Positions 1 through 8,315 of a stretch of DNA of 23,416 bases are shown one piece after another. Under the pieces are notes generated by a model, which searched no databases, was not told the DNA's origin, and saw nothing but the letters and a program-made list of their open reading frames with translations. The position numbers and the translations under genes are program-made. The stretch lies in the NCBI GenBank assembly GCA_018883305.1, contig VEQI01000006.1:1-23416 (forward strand). Reading direction: 5' to 3'. Source of the DNA: Limnohabitans sp. (lineage in GTDB: Bacteria > Pseudomonadota > Gammaproteobacteria > Burkholderiales > Burkholderiaceae_C). Position 1 is the first letter of the stretch. Each line of letters opens with the position of its first letter.

Positions 1-945
1 GGTCTGCACCACGCCATCGGCCACCACCAGCACGCTGGCCGTATCGCCTGCTGTCTGGCGCAAGGCGCTCAACGGCAAGGCCAGGGCCTGGTCGCGACGA
101 CCCGTCTCGACCTCAACCGACAGCGTCATGTCCTCGCGCAGGAACGCCGGCGCCTCCTGCAGCAGCGTGAACTTGACCTCGATGGCACCACGCTGTGCGT
201 CCACCAGCGGCGCAATGCTCAGCACCCGGGCCGCGAAACGTTGCTGCGCGAAGGCATCGGCCACCACGCTGGCGCTCTGCCCGACCTGGAGCTGGTCGAG
301 AAAGCGTTCATCCACCTGGGCCACCAGCTGGGTGGGGCCGGCCAACGCCAGCGTCAACAAGGCCTTGCCCGGCTGCACGATCTGGCCTGGTTCCACCATG
401 CGGGCCAGCACGCGCGCCTCGGCCGGCGCCTCGATGCGCGCCTGCTCCAGCCGCGCGCGGGCCGCCGTCACCGCGGCGCGTGCCGCGCCCTGCTGCGCCA
501 CGGCCACGTCGAGCGCGCGGCGCGCCTCGTCCAGTTGCGCCGCGCTGTAGAAGTTCTGTTTCACCAGCTGCTCAGCCCGCTGCAGAGTGGCACGCGCCGC
601 CTGCAGCGTGGCATCGGCCTGGCGCTCGCTCGCCACGGCCTGTGCCAAGGCGGCCTGCAGCTCGTCGGTTTCCAGCCGCACCAGCACCTCGCCGCGCTGC
701 ACCTGCGCGCCCTCGCGCACCGTCACCTGCGCCACCCGGCCCGTGACCGTACTGCCGACGTCGACGCGCGACAACGTGGCCACACGGGCGGAGAACTGCA
801 GTGTGCGCACCAACTCCGCCGGCTGCACGACAAGCACCTGGGCCTTGGGCGCGCGCAGCGCCAGCGCGCTCACCCCGACCACGGCGAGTACCAGCACCAC
901 CGCCAACACGATCCAGCGGGTCTTGCCAGTAGGAAGTCTGATCAT
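1..945 (-). CDS. Efflux RND/ABC transporter periplasmic adaptor subunit (HlyD/MacA-like), 3' end outside window
   Basis: Reading the minus strand from 945 gives 315 codons without a stop, running off the left edge, so the C-terminus is missing. The protein starts MIRLPTGKTRW, followed by one hydrophobic membrane anchor (about residues 12-31). Next come a biotinyl-lipoyl-like half (GSTVTGRVAQVTVREG), an Ala/Arg/Gln-rich helical hairpin, the second lipoyl half (EAPAEARVLARMVEPGQIVQPG) and a beta-barrel part (PAFLREDMTLSVEVETG). This is the usual order of membrane-fusion adaptors that link an inner-membrane pump to an outer-membrane channel. A GGAG (954-957) lies 8 nt before the ATG. An upstream ATG is closed by a stop within a few codons. 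The pump gene should lie beyond the left edge, so RND versus MacB-type ABC partner cannot be decided. Confidence 0.85.
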   Translation of the reverse strand, partial: MIRLPTGKTRWIVLAVVLVLAVVGVSALALRAPKAQVLVVQPAELVRTLQFSARVATLSRVDVGSTVTGRVAQVTVREGAQVQRGEVLVRLETDELQAALAQAVASERQADATLQAARATLQRAEQLVKQNFYSAAQLDEARRALDVAVAQQGAARAAVTAARARLEQARIEAPAEARVLARMVEPGQIVQPGKALLTLALAGPTQLVAQVDERFLDQLQVGQSASVVADAFAQQRFAARVLSIAPLVDAQRGAIEVKFTLLQEAPAFLREDMTLSVEVETGRRDQALALPLSALRQTAGDTASVLVVADGVVQT

Positions 946-1010
946 CTCCGTCGCTCCATCACCGGTTCGATGACGCACAAAACGAGTCAACCGGGAAACG
1001 CCGTGGAACC

Positions 1011-1093
1011 GGCTTCGCCGGTCCACTGGCGTTGCCCCCTGCAAGGGGGGTGGCGAAGCGACACGAAGTGCGCGAAGCTTGGGGGTGTCCCAT
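1011..1093. repeat. Hairpin-rich intergenic element, possible dispersed repeat or ruvB terminator
   Basis: The 151-bp gap between ruvB and the adaptor gene holds nested inverted repeats. GCTTCGCC (1012-1019) pairs exactly with GGCGAAGC (1052-1059). Inside lies a hairpin with arms CCCCCT (1035-1040) and AGGGGG (1044-1049) around GCA. GCGAAGC then recurs (1053-1059 and 1072-1078), followed by a G-rich run up to the end of ruvB. There is no U-tract, so this is not a standard intrinsic terminator. I recall C5/G5 hairpins with GCGAAGC motifs as common intergenic elements in Comamonadaceae, but copy number cannot be tested from one window. Confidence 0.45.
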
Positions 1094-1096
1094 ATC

Positions 1097-2149
<1,053 letters not shown>

Positions 2150-2164
2150 GGTGTCAGGCCTTCA

Positions 2165-2743
2165 TCAACGCGCGAGGGCCTTGAGGGCCTGTTTGATGCC
2201 TTCGCTCACGCCGATGTCGGGTGGCAAGGCCTTGAGCGCCAACGCCGCCTCACGGTCGTTGTAGCCCAGGGCCATGAGGGCTTGCTGAATGTCATGATGG
2301 GCGTCATTGGCAATAGCCCCAGGCAGCGCCGAACCCAGATCCGCCCCCAGCTTGCCCTTGAGCTCCAGCAACAGTCGTTCGGCCGTTTTCTTGCCAATGC
2401 CAGGCACCTTGACCAGGCGACCGGGGCTTTGTTCGGTGACGGCACGGGCCAGCTCCTCCACGCTCATGCCACTGAGCACGCCCAGGGCCGTGCGCGGCCC
2501 CACGCCGGAGATGCGGATGAGCTGGCGAAAGGTGTCGCGCTCGGCAGCGGTGCCAAAACCGTAGAGCAGCTGGGCATCCTCACGCACCACAAAGTGCGTC
2601 AGCAGCGACACCGGCGCCCCAACCGCTGGCAGGTTGTAGAACGTGCTCATGGGCACATCCACTTCATAGCCCACGCCATGACAATCCACCAGCACCTGGG
2701 GGGGCTGCTTTTCAATCAGCGTTCCACTCAACTTGCCTATCAT
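2165..2743 (-). CDS. ruvA: Holliday junction branch migration protein RuvA
   Basis: 192 residues beginning MIGKLSGTLIEK, the typical RuvA N-terminus (OB fold). Helix-hairpin-helix DNA-binding segments follow (ISGVGPRTALGVLSG and VPGIGKKTAERLLLELKGKL), then a flexible Ala/Gly linker and the C-terminal domain that contacts RuvB (QALMALGYNDREAALALK). RuvA tetramers hold the Holliday junction while RuvB drives migration. The reading frame is open further upstream, but the 2743 ATG is supported by AGAGGA (2749-2754) 5 nt before it and by family length. It is the first gene of a ruvAB operon and diverges from the phoH-like gene. Confidence 0.97.
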   Translation of the reverse strand: MIGKLSGTLIEKQPPQVLVDCHGVGYEVDVPMSTFYNLPAVGAPVSLLTHFVVREDAQLLYGFGTAAERDTFRQLIRISGVGPRTALGVLSGMSVEELARAVTEQSPGRLVKVPGIGKKTAERLLLELKGKLGADLGSALPGAIANDAHHDIQQALMALGYNDREAALALKALPPDIGVSEGIKQALKALAR

Positions 2744-2762
2744 TGGAGTCCTCTCGACACGG

Positions 2763-2768
2763 ATTATC
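2763..2768 (-). promoter_or_regulatory. Candidate -10 hexamer for ruvAB
   Basis: The minus strand reads GATAAT (5 of 6 to TATAAT), about 19 nt upstream of the ruvA ATG, leaving room for a short leader with its ribosome site. No convincing -35 box is seen 16-18 nt upstream, and that area lies at the start of the phoH-like coding region. Confidence 0.35.
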
Positions 2769-2771
2769 AAC

Positions 2772-3716
2772 GTGATTCTCAGACACACCTTTTCACCGCC
2801 GAACAACACCCGCCTGGCCCACCTGTGCGGCCCCATGGACGAGCACCTGCGCACCATCGAACTGGCCCTGCAAGTCAAGATTGCGCACCGGCATGAGCAG
2901 TTCAAGGTGGACGGCCCCAAGGCCAAGGCGCAGCGTGCCATGGAGCTGCTGCAAGCGCTGTATGAGCGCGCAGCACGCTCCATCCCGGCCGAACAGGTGC
3001 AACTCATGTTGGCCGGTGACGCCCCCCTGACCGAAACCGACGAAGGTGCCGTGTTGCTGCAAACCCGGCGCAGCAACCTGCAAGCACGCACCCCCAACCA
3101 GAGCGTTTACCTGCAAAACATCGCCACCCATGACATCACCTTTGGCATTGGCCCGGCCGGTACGGGCAAGACCTATCTGGCGGTGGCTTGTGCGGTGGAT
3201 GCACTGGAGCGCAGTGCGGTGCAGCGCATCGTTCTCACCCGCCCGGCCGTGGAGGCGGGTGAAAAGCTGGGCTTTCTGCCAGGCGATCTGGGGCAAAAAG
3301 TCGACCCTTACCTGCGCCCCTTGTATGACGCCCTCTATGACCTGATGGGGTTTGAGCGGGTGCAAAAAGCCTTTGAGCGCAATGCGCTGGAGATTGCGCC
3401 GCTGGCCTTCATGCGGGGGCGAACACTCAACAATGCCTTCATCATCCTGGACGAGGCGCAAAACACCACGCCCGAGCAAATGAAGATGTTCCTCACCCGC
3501 ATCGGCTTTGGTGCGCGCGCGGTTGTCACCGGAGACGTCAGCCAGATCGACTTGCCACGCGGCCAGATGAGCGGCCTGATCGACGCCGAGCGCGTGCTCA
3601 AGCGCGTCTCGGGCATTGCGGTCTCGCGCTTCACCAGCGCCGATGTGGTGCGCCACCCCCTGGTGGCACGCATCGTCGATGCCTATGACGCGCAGCGTGC
3701 GCGCAACGCCACATGA
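2772..3716 (+). CDS. PhoH-like ATPase (YbeZ family)
   Basis: 314 residues from a GTG start (reads MILRHTF...). It is a P-loop ATPase with Walker A GPAGTGKT (about 127-134) and Walker B FIILDEAQN (about 223-231), plus the family segment TRPAVEAGEKLGFLPGDL. YbeZ proteins act with the RNase YbeY in RNA metabolism, and the ybeY gene overlaps this one by ATGA (3713-3716). The GTG at 2772 was chosen because related Burkholderiales proteins begin with an ILRHTF stretch. An in-frame ATG at 2733 would overlap ruvA, and a later ATG at 2835 is possible. No clear Shine-Dalgarno is seen before either 2772 or 2835, so the exact start is uncertain. Confidence 0.93.
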   Translation: MILRHTFSPPNNTRLAHLCGPMDEHLRTIELALQVKIAHRHEQFKVDGPKAKAQRAMELLQALYERAARSIPAEQVQLMLAGDAPLTETDEGAVLLQTRRSNLQARTPNQSVYLQNIATHDITFGIGPAGTGKTYLAVACAVDALERSAVQRIVLTRPAVEAGEKLGFLPGDLGQKVDPYLRPLYDALYDLMGFERVQKAFERNALEIAPLAFMRGRTLNNAFIILDEAQNTTPEQMKMFLTRIGFGARAVVTGDVSQIDLPRGQMSGLIDAERVLKRVSGIAVSRFTSADVVRHPLVARIVDAYDAQRARNAT

Positions 3717-4177
3717 GCACCTCCACACCCGTGCAAGTCCGCCTCCAGTGGTCGGACAGCCTGACGCTCCTTCAACGCGAGGCCTTGCGCGGCGTGCTCA
3801 CACCGGCGCGCATGCAACGCTGGGTGAGCACCGCCCTGGCCGGTGCCGGCGAGATCACCGTGCGCATCGTGGGCGCCACCGAGGGGCGCACCCTCAACCG
3901 CGAATTTCGCGGCAAGGACTACGCCACCAATGTGCTCACCTTTGCCTACGCCACCTCACCACTCACGATGGCTGACCTCGTGCTGTGTGCACCGGTGGTG
4001 GCGCGCGAAGCGCGCGAGCAACGCAAACCGCTGATGGAACATTACGCCCACCTGGTGATTCACGGCAGCTTGCACGCGCAAGGGTACGACCACGAAGAGA
4101 ACGAGGCCGACGCCCACGAGATGGAGGCCTTGGAGGTGATGCTGATGGCCAGCCTGGGCTTGCCCAATCCGTACTGA
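3713..4177 (+). CDS. ybeY: Endoribonuclease / rRNA maturation factor YbeY
   Basis: 154 residues with the zinc-binding signature HGSLHAQGYDH (His117, His121, His127), the hallmark of the UPF0054/YbeY family. YbeY is a metal-dependent endoribonuclease involved in 16S rRNA 3'-end maturation and ribosome quality control. The conserved stretch FRGKDYATNVLTF (about 65-77) is also present. Its ATG overlaps the stop of the phoH-like gene by 4 bp, consistent with translational coupling. In many proteobacteria a corC-like gene follows; here the next gene is the unrelated UbiA-family gene after a 116-bp gap. Confidence 0.96.
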   Translation: MSTSTPVQVRLQWSDSLTLLQREALRGVLTPARMQRWVSTALAGAGEITVRIVGATEGRTLNREFRGKDYATNVLTFAYATSPLTMADLVLCAPVVAREAREQRKPLMEHYAHLVIHGSLHAQGYDHEENEADAHEMEALEVMLMASLGLPNPY

Positions 4178-4180
4178 GCT

Positions 4181-4206
4181 GACGACGTCACAGACGCTTC
4201 GTCGTT
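4181..4206. other. Weak inverted repeat after ybeY
   Basis: Arms GACGACG (4181-4187) and CGTCGTT (4200-4206) can form 6 pairs plus a G-U with a 12-nt loop. There is no U-tract, so a terminator role is only possible. Confidence 0.2.
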
Positions 4207-4217
4207 GACCCACCCGA

Positions 4218-4237
4218 TGGCAAACGGTCGGTTGCCA
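4218..4237. promoter_or_regulatory. Perfect inverted repeat upstream of the polyprenyl-pentose operon
   Basis: TGGCAA (4218-4223) and TTGCCA (4232-4237) are exact inverted copies around 8 bp. The site lies about 43 bp upstream of the candidate -10 box of the next gene. It could be an operator for a dimeric regulator or an RNA hairpin. No regulator gene is adjacent. Confidence 0.3.
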
Positions 4238-4279
4238 GACTGCCAGTCGTTCACCGTCATGCGCCACGCGGGCGCCTGA

Positions 4280-4285
4280 GATAAT
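4280..4285 (+). promoter_or_regulatory. Candidate -10 box, possibly for a leaderless transcript
   Basis: GATAAT (5 of 6 to the consensus) is followed by 8 C-rich bases and then the ATG at 4294. A transcript begun 6-8 nt after the hexamer would start at or next to the ATG. No Shine-Dalgarno sequence precedes the ATG. A matching -35 box is not obvious. Confidence 0.45.
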
Positions 4286-4293
4286 CCCGCCTC

Positions 4294-5172
4294 ATGAGCA
4301 ACGCCCAGCCAACCGCATCGCGCCCCGTGGCCTGGTTTCGCCTGTTGCGTCCGCATCAGTGGCTGAAAAACGGCTTCGTGCTCGCGGGTCTGCTGTTTGG
4401 CCGCTTGTGGCATCAGGCCGATCTGGTTCAGCTGGCACTGCTATCAGTGGCCTCTTTCTGTCTGGCCTCCAGCGCGGTTTATGTGCTCAACGACTGGCTG
4501 GACCGTCAGGCCGATGCGCTGCATCCGCGCAAGCGGCATCGCCCGCTGGCTAGTGGGGCGCTTTCGGGCACTGAAGGTGCCATGCTGGGGCTGGCGTGTC
4601 TAGCAGGCGCAGTCTGGCTGGCCGCCTTGACCACACCAATCTTCATGGGGCTGCTGGCCACTTATTTGCTGCTCAACACGGCCTACACCCTGCGCCTCAA
4701 ACAAGTACCGGTGGTGGATGTCTTCATCATCGCCGCCGGCTTCATGCTGCGCTTGCTGGCCGGCACCTGGGCCATTGGCATTCAGCCGTCCCACTGGCTG
4801 CTGCTCACCGGGCTGTTCGTCACCTTGTTCCTGGGCTTTGCCAAGCGCCGTGCCGAGAGCTTTCACGCCAGTGAACAACAGCGTGCCGTGCTGGCCCACT
4901 ATCCGCCAGCCTTTCTGGACTTGTGCGTGGGCGTGACCCTCACGGCCACCTTGCTCACCTACAGCCTGTTTGCCACCTCGCCCGAGGCCCTGGAGCGCCA
5001 TGGCCCGCGCCTGTGGATGACCATTCCACTGGTGGTCTTCGGTGCCTTGCGCTATGTGTACCAGGTGCATCGCGGCCAGGCGGAGGACTTTGCACGAGAC
5101 CTGTTGCGCGACCGCTGGATCGTGCTCAGTGCGGTGGGCTGGTTGCTGGTGTTTGCGAGTCCGCGCGCGTGA
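4294..5172 (+). CDS. UbiA-family polyprenyl-phosphate phosphoribosyltransferase (decaprenyl-phosphate phosphoribosyltransferase-like)
   Basis: 292 residues and strongly hydrophobic, with about eight or nine membrane segments. The first Asp motif is NDWLDRQAD (66-74), followed by HPRKRHRPLASG. The second half has YTLRLKQVPVVDVFIIAAG (about 131-149) and MLRLLAG, then FAKRRAE (182-188). This pattern matches the family of mycobacterial Rv3806c, which joins PRPP to decaprenyl phosphate to make decaprenylphosphoryl-5-phosphoribose, rather than UbiA or heme O synthase proper. It is the first gene of a four-gene set with a GTGA overlap to the next gene. The flippase-like, glycosyltransferase and HAD phosphatase neighbours support a lipid-linked pentose pathway. 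Polyprenol length and sugar are inferred. Confidence 0.85.
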   Translation: MSNAQPTASRPVAWFRLLRPHQWLKNGFVLAGLLFGRLWHQADLVQLALLSVASFCLASSAVYVLNDWLDRQADALHPRKRHRPLASGALSGTEGAMLGLACLAGAVWLAALTTPIFMGLLATYLLLNTAYTLRLKQVPVVDVFIIAAGFMLRLLAGTWAIGIQPSHWLLLTGLFVTLFLGFAKRRAESFHASEQQRAVLAHYPPAFLDLCVGVTLTATLLTYSLFATSPEALERHGPRLWMTIPLVVFGALRYVYQVHRGQAEDFARDLLRDRWIVLSAVGWLLVFASPRA

Positions 5173-6113
5173 CGCCGTTGGGTGCTTCACTGGGGCGCAG
5201 CCTGCTCACCCTGGCCCTGGTGGCCATGGTGGTCCTGGGGGTGTACCAGGGCCTGTGGCAATGGTGGGGCGACCCTCAAGCCCCCAGTGTCTGGCAAGGC
5301 CTGTGGTCTGCCGATGGCGCGCTGGCCGCCGCGTTGTGCCTGCTCAGTTATGGACTGCGTGGCCAGCGCTGGCGTCTGTGGGTGGCCGCTTGCGGACACC
5401 CAACGGGCTGGCGCCAAGGCATGCGTGTTTATCTGGCGGGCTACAGCCTCACCCCCACCCCCGGCAATCTGGGTGAAGCCGTACGCGGCCGCCTTTTGCG
5501 CCCCACACCCTTGCCCACCACCACCAGCGTGGCCGTGTTTGCGGCTGAGCGACTGCAGGATTTACTGGGACTGGTCCTGCTGGCCTTGCCCGCGCTGATG
5601 GTCATACCGTTTGAAGGATCCGCGCTGGTCGTGGTGATGCTCAGCCTTCTGACGCTGGCCCTGCTGTGGTCGTCCACTCAGAACTGGGCCTGGCGCTGGG
5701 GCTTGCGCTGGATCCCGTTCAAGGTGAAGCAGGTGCTGGGCCTGACGCAAGCGCAGCAATGCCTGCAACACCGGCCAACCCTCACCTGGACCCTGACCAT
5801 GCTGGCCTGGGGCGCCCAGGGGCTGGCGGTGTGGCTCATGTGCCGGCACCACCACCTGACGGTGGACATCTTGCTGGCCTCCTCCTCGTATGCCTTGTCC
5901 ATGGTGGCTGGCGCACTCACCACTTTGCCCGCCGGCTTGGGGGGCACAGAGGCCAGCCTGGTGGGCTTATTCACACAGCAAGGGGCCAGCACCGCATTGG
6001 CCCTGCTGCTCACGCTGCAAATCCGGTTATTGACCCTGTGGCTGGCAGTGGCCATTGGTTTGCTGGCGCTGGTGTATGGTTGGCGGGTGGATCCGCCTCG
6101 TTCTGCGTCATGA
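5169..6113 (+). CDS. YbhN / LPG-synthase-TM-like integral membrane protein, putative lipid-sugar flippase
   Basis: 314 residues from GTG at 5169, which overlaps the upstream stop as GTGA. It has many membrane segments and the family signatures TPTPGNLGEAVRGRLL (about 95-110) and LPAGLGGTEASLVGLF (about 253-268), as in the lysylphosphatidylglycerol synthase transmembrane / UPF0104 (YbhN) family. These proteins are often encoded with polyprenyl-linked sugar genes and are suspected to move lipid intermediates across the membrane. No C-terminal aminoacyl-transfer domain is present, so it is not an MprF enzyme. The reading frame is open well upstream, but an earlier start would lie deep inside the UbiA-family gene. 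Flipping of polyprenyl-phosphoryl-pentose is inferred from context. Confidence 0.82.
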   Translation: MTPLGASLGRSLLTLALVAMVVLGVYQGLWQWWGDPQAPSVWQGLWSADGALAAALCLLSYGLRGQRWRLWVAACGHPTGWRQGMRVYLAGYSLTPTPGNLGEAVRGRLLRPTPLPTTTSVAVFAAERLQDLLGLVLLALPALMVIPFEGSALVVVMLSLLTLALLWSSTQNWAWRWGLRWIPFKVKQVLGLTQAQQCLQHRPTLTWTLTMLAWGAQGLAVWLMCRHHHLTVDILLASSSYALSMVAGALTTLPAGLGGTEASLVGLFTQQGASTALALLLTLQIRLLTLWLAVAIGLLALVYGWRVDPPRSAS

Positions 6114-7660
6114 GCATGCCCTCTCTTTCTCTGTCCGTTCCGTTGCAACGTGCCCTGTGGGCGGTTGCCGGCCTGTCACTGCTGCTGCGGTTGTTCATCA
6201 GCGCCACCTTCCCCATCACTGGGGATGAAGCCTTTTTCTACTGGTGGGGCGTGTACCCCGATTGGGGCTACTACGACCACCCGCCCATGGTGGGCTGGTT
6301 CATCGCCGCCATGCTGCAGCTGTTTGGGGACGCCACCTGGTCCATTCGGTTACCCATCGTGCTCTTGCCGCTCGTGCAGGGCCTGGTGCTGTGGTGGGGT
6401 GTCGCGGCCTGGGATCGTGAACGCGCCCCCTGGGCGGCCCTGCTGTTCTGGCTCACTCCGCTGAACTGGATCAACACCCTGATCACTACGGACACACCCT
6501 TGATGCTGTGGTCCATGCTGTCCATCGCCTGCCTGATGCATGCTGAAGCGCGGGCGCGCATGGATGGTCGTACCTGGACGCTGTATGCCTTGAGCGGGCT
6601 GTTCATTGGCTACGCCTTTCTGTCCAAATATTTTTCAGTGGTGCTGGGGCTGAGCTATCTGGTGTATTTCGCGCTGGTGCGTCGTGAGCGTTGGGCTGGC
6701 ATGCTGGTCCTGGTGCTGGCCGCGCTGCCGGGGCCGGCCATCAACGTGTGGTGGAACATGGGGCATGGTTGGTCGAACATCATGTTCAACGTGTACAACC
6801 GCAATCAGGGTGAGGTGTTTGGCTGGCACAAGCCGGGCTTGTATCTGTTGACCTGGGCCTATTTGCTGACCCCGGGCGTGTTATGGCTGGGCGTGAAGCA
6901 TCGCGCGGGGCTGCGTAACGCCTGGTCGAAGCACCGGTTGCTGGCGTGCCTGACAGGGGTACCGGTGGCTTTCTTTGCGCTGCTGTCCTTGAAGAAAGTC
7001 ATTGGTCTGCACTGGGTGCTGAGCTTTTACCCGCTCATGTTTGCCAGCCTGGCGCTGGCGCTGCCGCGTGAGGCCTTGCCCCGTGCCGGTCGATACCTGG
7101 CGGTTTTCCTGGGACTGCACCTGCTGGTGGTGGGCGGCATGTACACCCGCGACCTGGCGGACTGGAAGGACGTGAAGATCTACCCGGAGATTGTGCGCAG
7201 CTATCGCACCGAAGCGCTGCTGGAACAGGTGAAGACGCCCAATGCGGTCATCATGGCCACGGCCTACACCCCGGCAGCCATCTATGGCCACGCGCTGAAA
7301 CATTACGTGCCCGTGTTTGGACTGGGCAAGTTCCACGCGCGGCAAGATGACCTGCTGGTGGACTACGCGCGCTTCGACGGCAAGACGATACGCATCATCA
7401 GTTTCAGCCGCCCAGAACTACCAGACTACGCCCCCTATTTTCAGCAAGTCACGTTGCTGGACATGTCGCAATCGGGGGCACAATTTTTCGTCGTCGAAGG
7501 ACAAGGCTTTCGGTATGAACTCTACCGCCAGCAAGTGCTGGGCGAGATATTTCGGCGCTACTACAACATTCCTGCCTGGTTGCCCATGACAGGCTGCCCT
7601 TTCTGTGAGCGCTACTGCGGCCAGGTCCGCTGCCCACGACCCGAAGGGGACACGCGGTGA
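6110..7660 (+). CDS. GT39-type (ArnT/PMT-like) membrane glycosyltransferase with cysteine-rich C-terminal tail
   Basis: 516 residues. The N-terminal loop carries FPITGDEAFFYWWG with the Asp-Glu pair at 39-40, and YYDHPPMVGWF follows (Asp56, His57). Both are typical of GT-C enzymes of family 39/83 that use polyprenyl-phosphate sugars on the periplasmic side. Many membrane segments follow, then a soluble C-terminal part from about residue 350 (RDLADWKDVKIYPEIVRSY onward). The last 23 residues hold four cysteines (496, 499, 503, 508; spacing CX2CX3CX4C), unusual for this class. The start ATG overlaps the previous stop (ATGA) and the stop overlaps the next GTG (GTGA). The donor is likely the lipid-pentose made by this operon. 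The acceptor is unknown. Confidence 0.85.
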   Translation: MSMPSLSLSVPLQRALWAVAGLSLLLRLFISATFPITGDEAFFYWWGVYPDWGYYDHPPMVGWFIAAMLQLFGDATWSIRLPIVLLPLVQGLVLWWGVAAWDRERAPWAALLFWLTPLNWINTLITTDTPLMLWSMLSIACLMHAEARARMDGRTWTLYALSGLFIGYAFLSKYFSVVLGLSYLVYFALVRRERWAGMLVLVLAALPGPAINVWWNMGHGWSNIMFNVYNRNQGEVFGWHKPGLYLLTWAYLLTPGVLWLGVKHRAGLRNAWSKHRLLACLTGVPVAFFALLSLKKVIGLHWVLSFYPLMFASLALALPREALPRAGRYLAVFLGLHLLVVGGMYTRDLADWKDVKIYPEIVRSYRTEALLEQVKTPNAVIMATAYTPAAIYGHALKHYVPVFGLGKFHARQDDLLVDYARFDGKTIRIISFSRPELPDYAPYFQQVTLLDMSQSGAQFFVVEGQGFRYELYRQQVLGEIFRRYYNIPAWLPMTGCPFCERYCGQVRCPRPEGDTR

Positions 7661-8298
7661 ATACCTCACCCGATGCGCCAGAGCGCCCGGTGCTGGCCGT
7701 GTTCGACTTTGATGGCACCCTCACCAAGGGGGACAGTCTGGGCGCCTTTCTGCACAGGCACCTGGGTACGCTGGGTTGGTCCTGGGCCTTGTTGCGTCAG
7801 TCGCCTGTCTTGCTGGCCTATGTCTTGCGCCTGATTCCCAACCACCAGGCCAAGGCTGCCTTGTTGCAACACAGCCTGCTAGGCGCTGCACAAGCCAGGT
7901 TGGCGGCTGACGCGCAGCGTCTGGTCCAGGACTGGTTGCCACGACATTTAAATACCTGGGCGCTGGATGAATTGCAAGGTCACCAGCAAGCAGGCCACAC
8001 CTGTGTCCTGCTCAGCGCCTCGCTGGACATTTATTTGCAGGCCGTGGCACAAGCCCTGGAGATTCCGCATCTCATTTGCACCGGCATGGAAATGCAGCAC
8101 GGCGTATGCACCGGTCGCATGTCAACGCCCAATTGCCATGGCGAAGAAAAGTGGCGACGCCTGCAAGCGTGGTTCGCCCAGCAAGGGCGCCCGCGCGAAA
8201 CCTGGGAGATGCACGCCTATGGCGACACGCGCGGTGATGTGCCCGTCTTGCGCCAAGCCGATCAGGCCTGGCTGCGCGGCCGTCCCTGGACCGCCTGA
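7657..8298 (+). CDS. HAD-IB family phosphatase, candidate polyprenyl-phosphoribose 5-phosphatase
   Basis: 213 residues from GTG at 7657, overlapping the glycosyltransferase stop as GTGA. All HAD motifs are present: DFDGTLTKGDS (Asp17 nucleophile, Asp19), LLSAS (Ser120), Lys165 in GEEKWRRL, and YGDTRGDVPVL (Asp190, Asp194). Length and motifs fit the SerB-like HAD-IB hydrolases. There is no signal peptide, so it is cytoplasmic. In the four-gene operon it would fit removal of the 5-phosphate from polyprenylphosphoryl-5-phosphoribose, a step given to a different phosphatase type in mycobacteria. A role as phosphoserine phosphatase cannot be excluded. It converges on dtd with 17 bp between the genes and no clear terminator. 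Confidence 0.88.
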   Translation: MNTSPDAPERPVLAVFDFDGTLTKGDSLGAFLHRHLGTLGWSWALLRQSPVLLAYVLRLIPNHQAKAALLQHSLLGAAQARLAADAQRLVQDWLPRHLNTWALDELQGHQQAGHTCVLLSASLDIYLQAVAQALEIPHLICTGMEMQHGVCTGRMSTPNCHGEEKWRRLQAWFAQQGRPRETWEMHAYGDTRGDVPVLRQADQAWLRGRPWTA

Positions 8299-8315
8299 TT
8301 CACGCCAAGCACGCA

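Noticed and set aside
985..990. TTGACT on the minus strand as a -35 box for the adaptor gene
   Set aside because: No acceptable -10 hexamer is found 15-19 nt downstream.
2165..3097. Extended 310-residue version of RuvA
   Set aside because: The added N-terminus runs across the phoH-like gene and has no family sequence. The 192-residue form has a ribosome site and the normal RuvA start.
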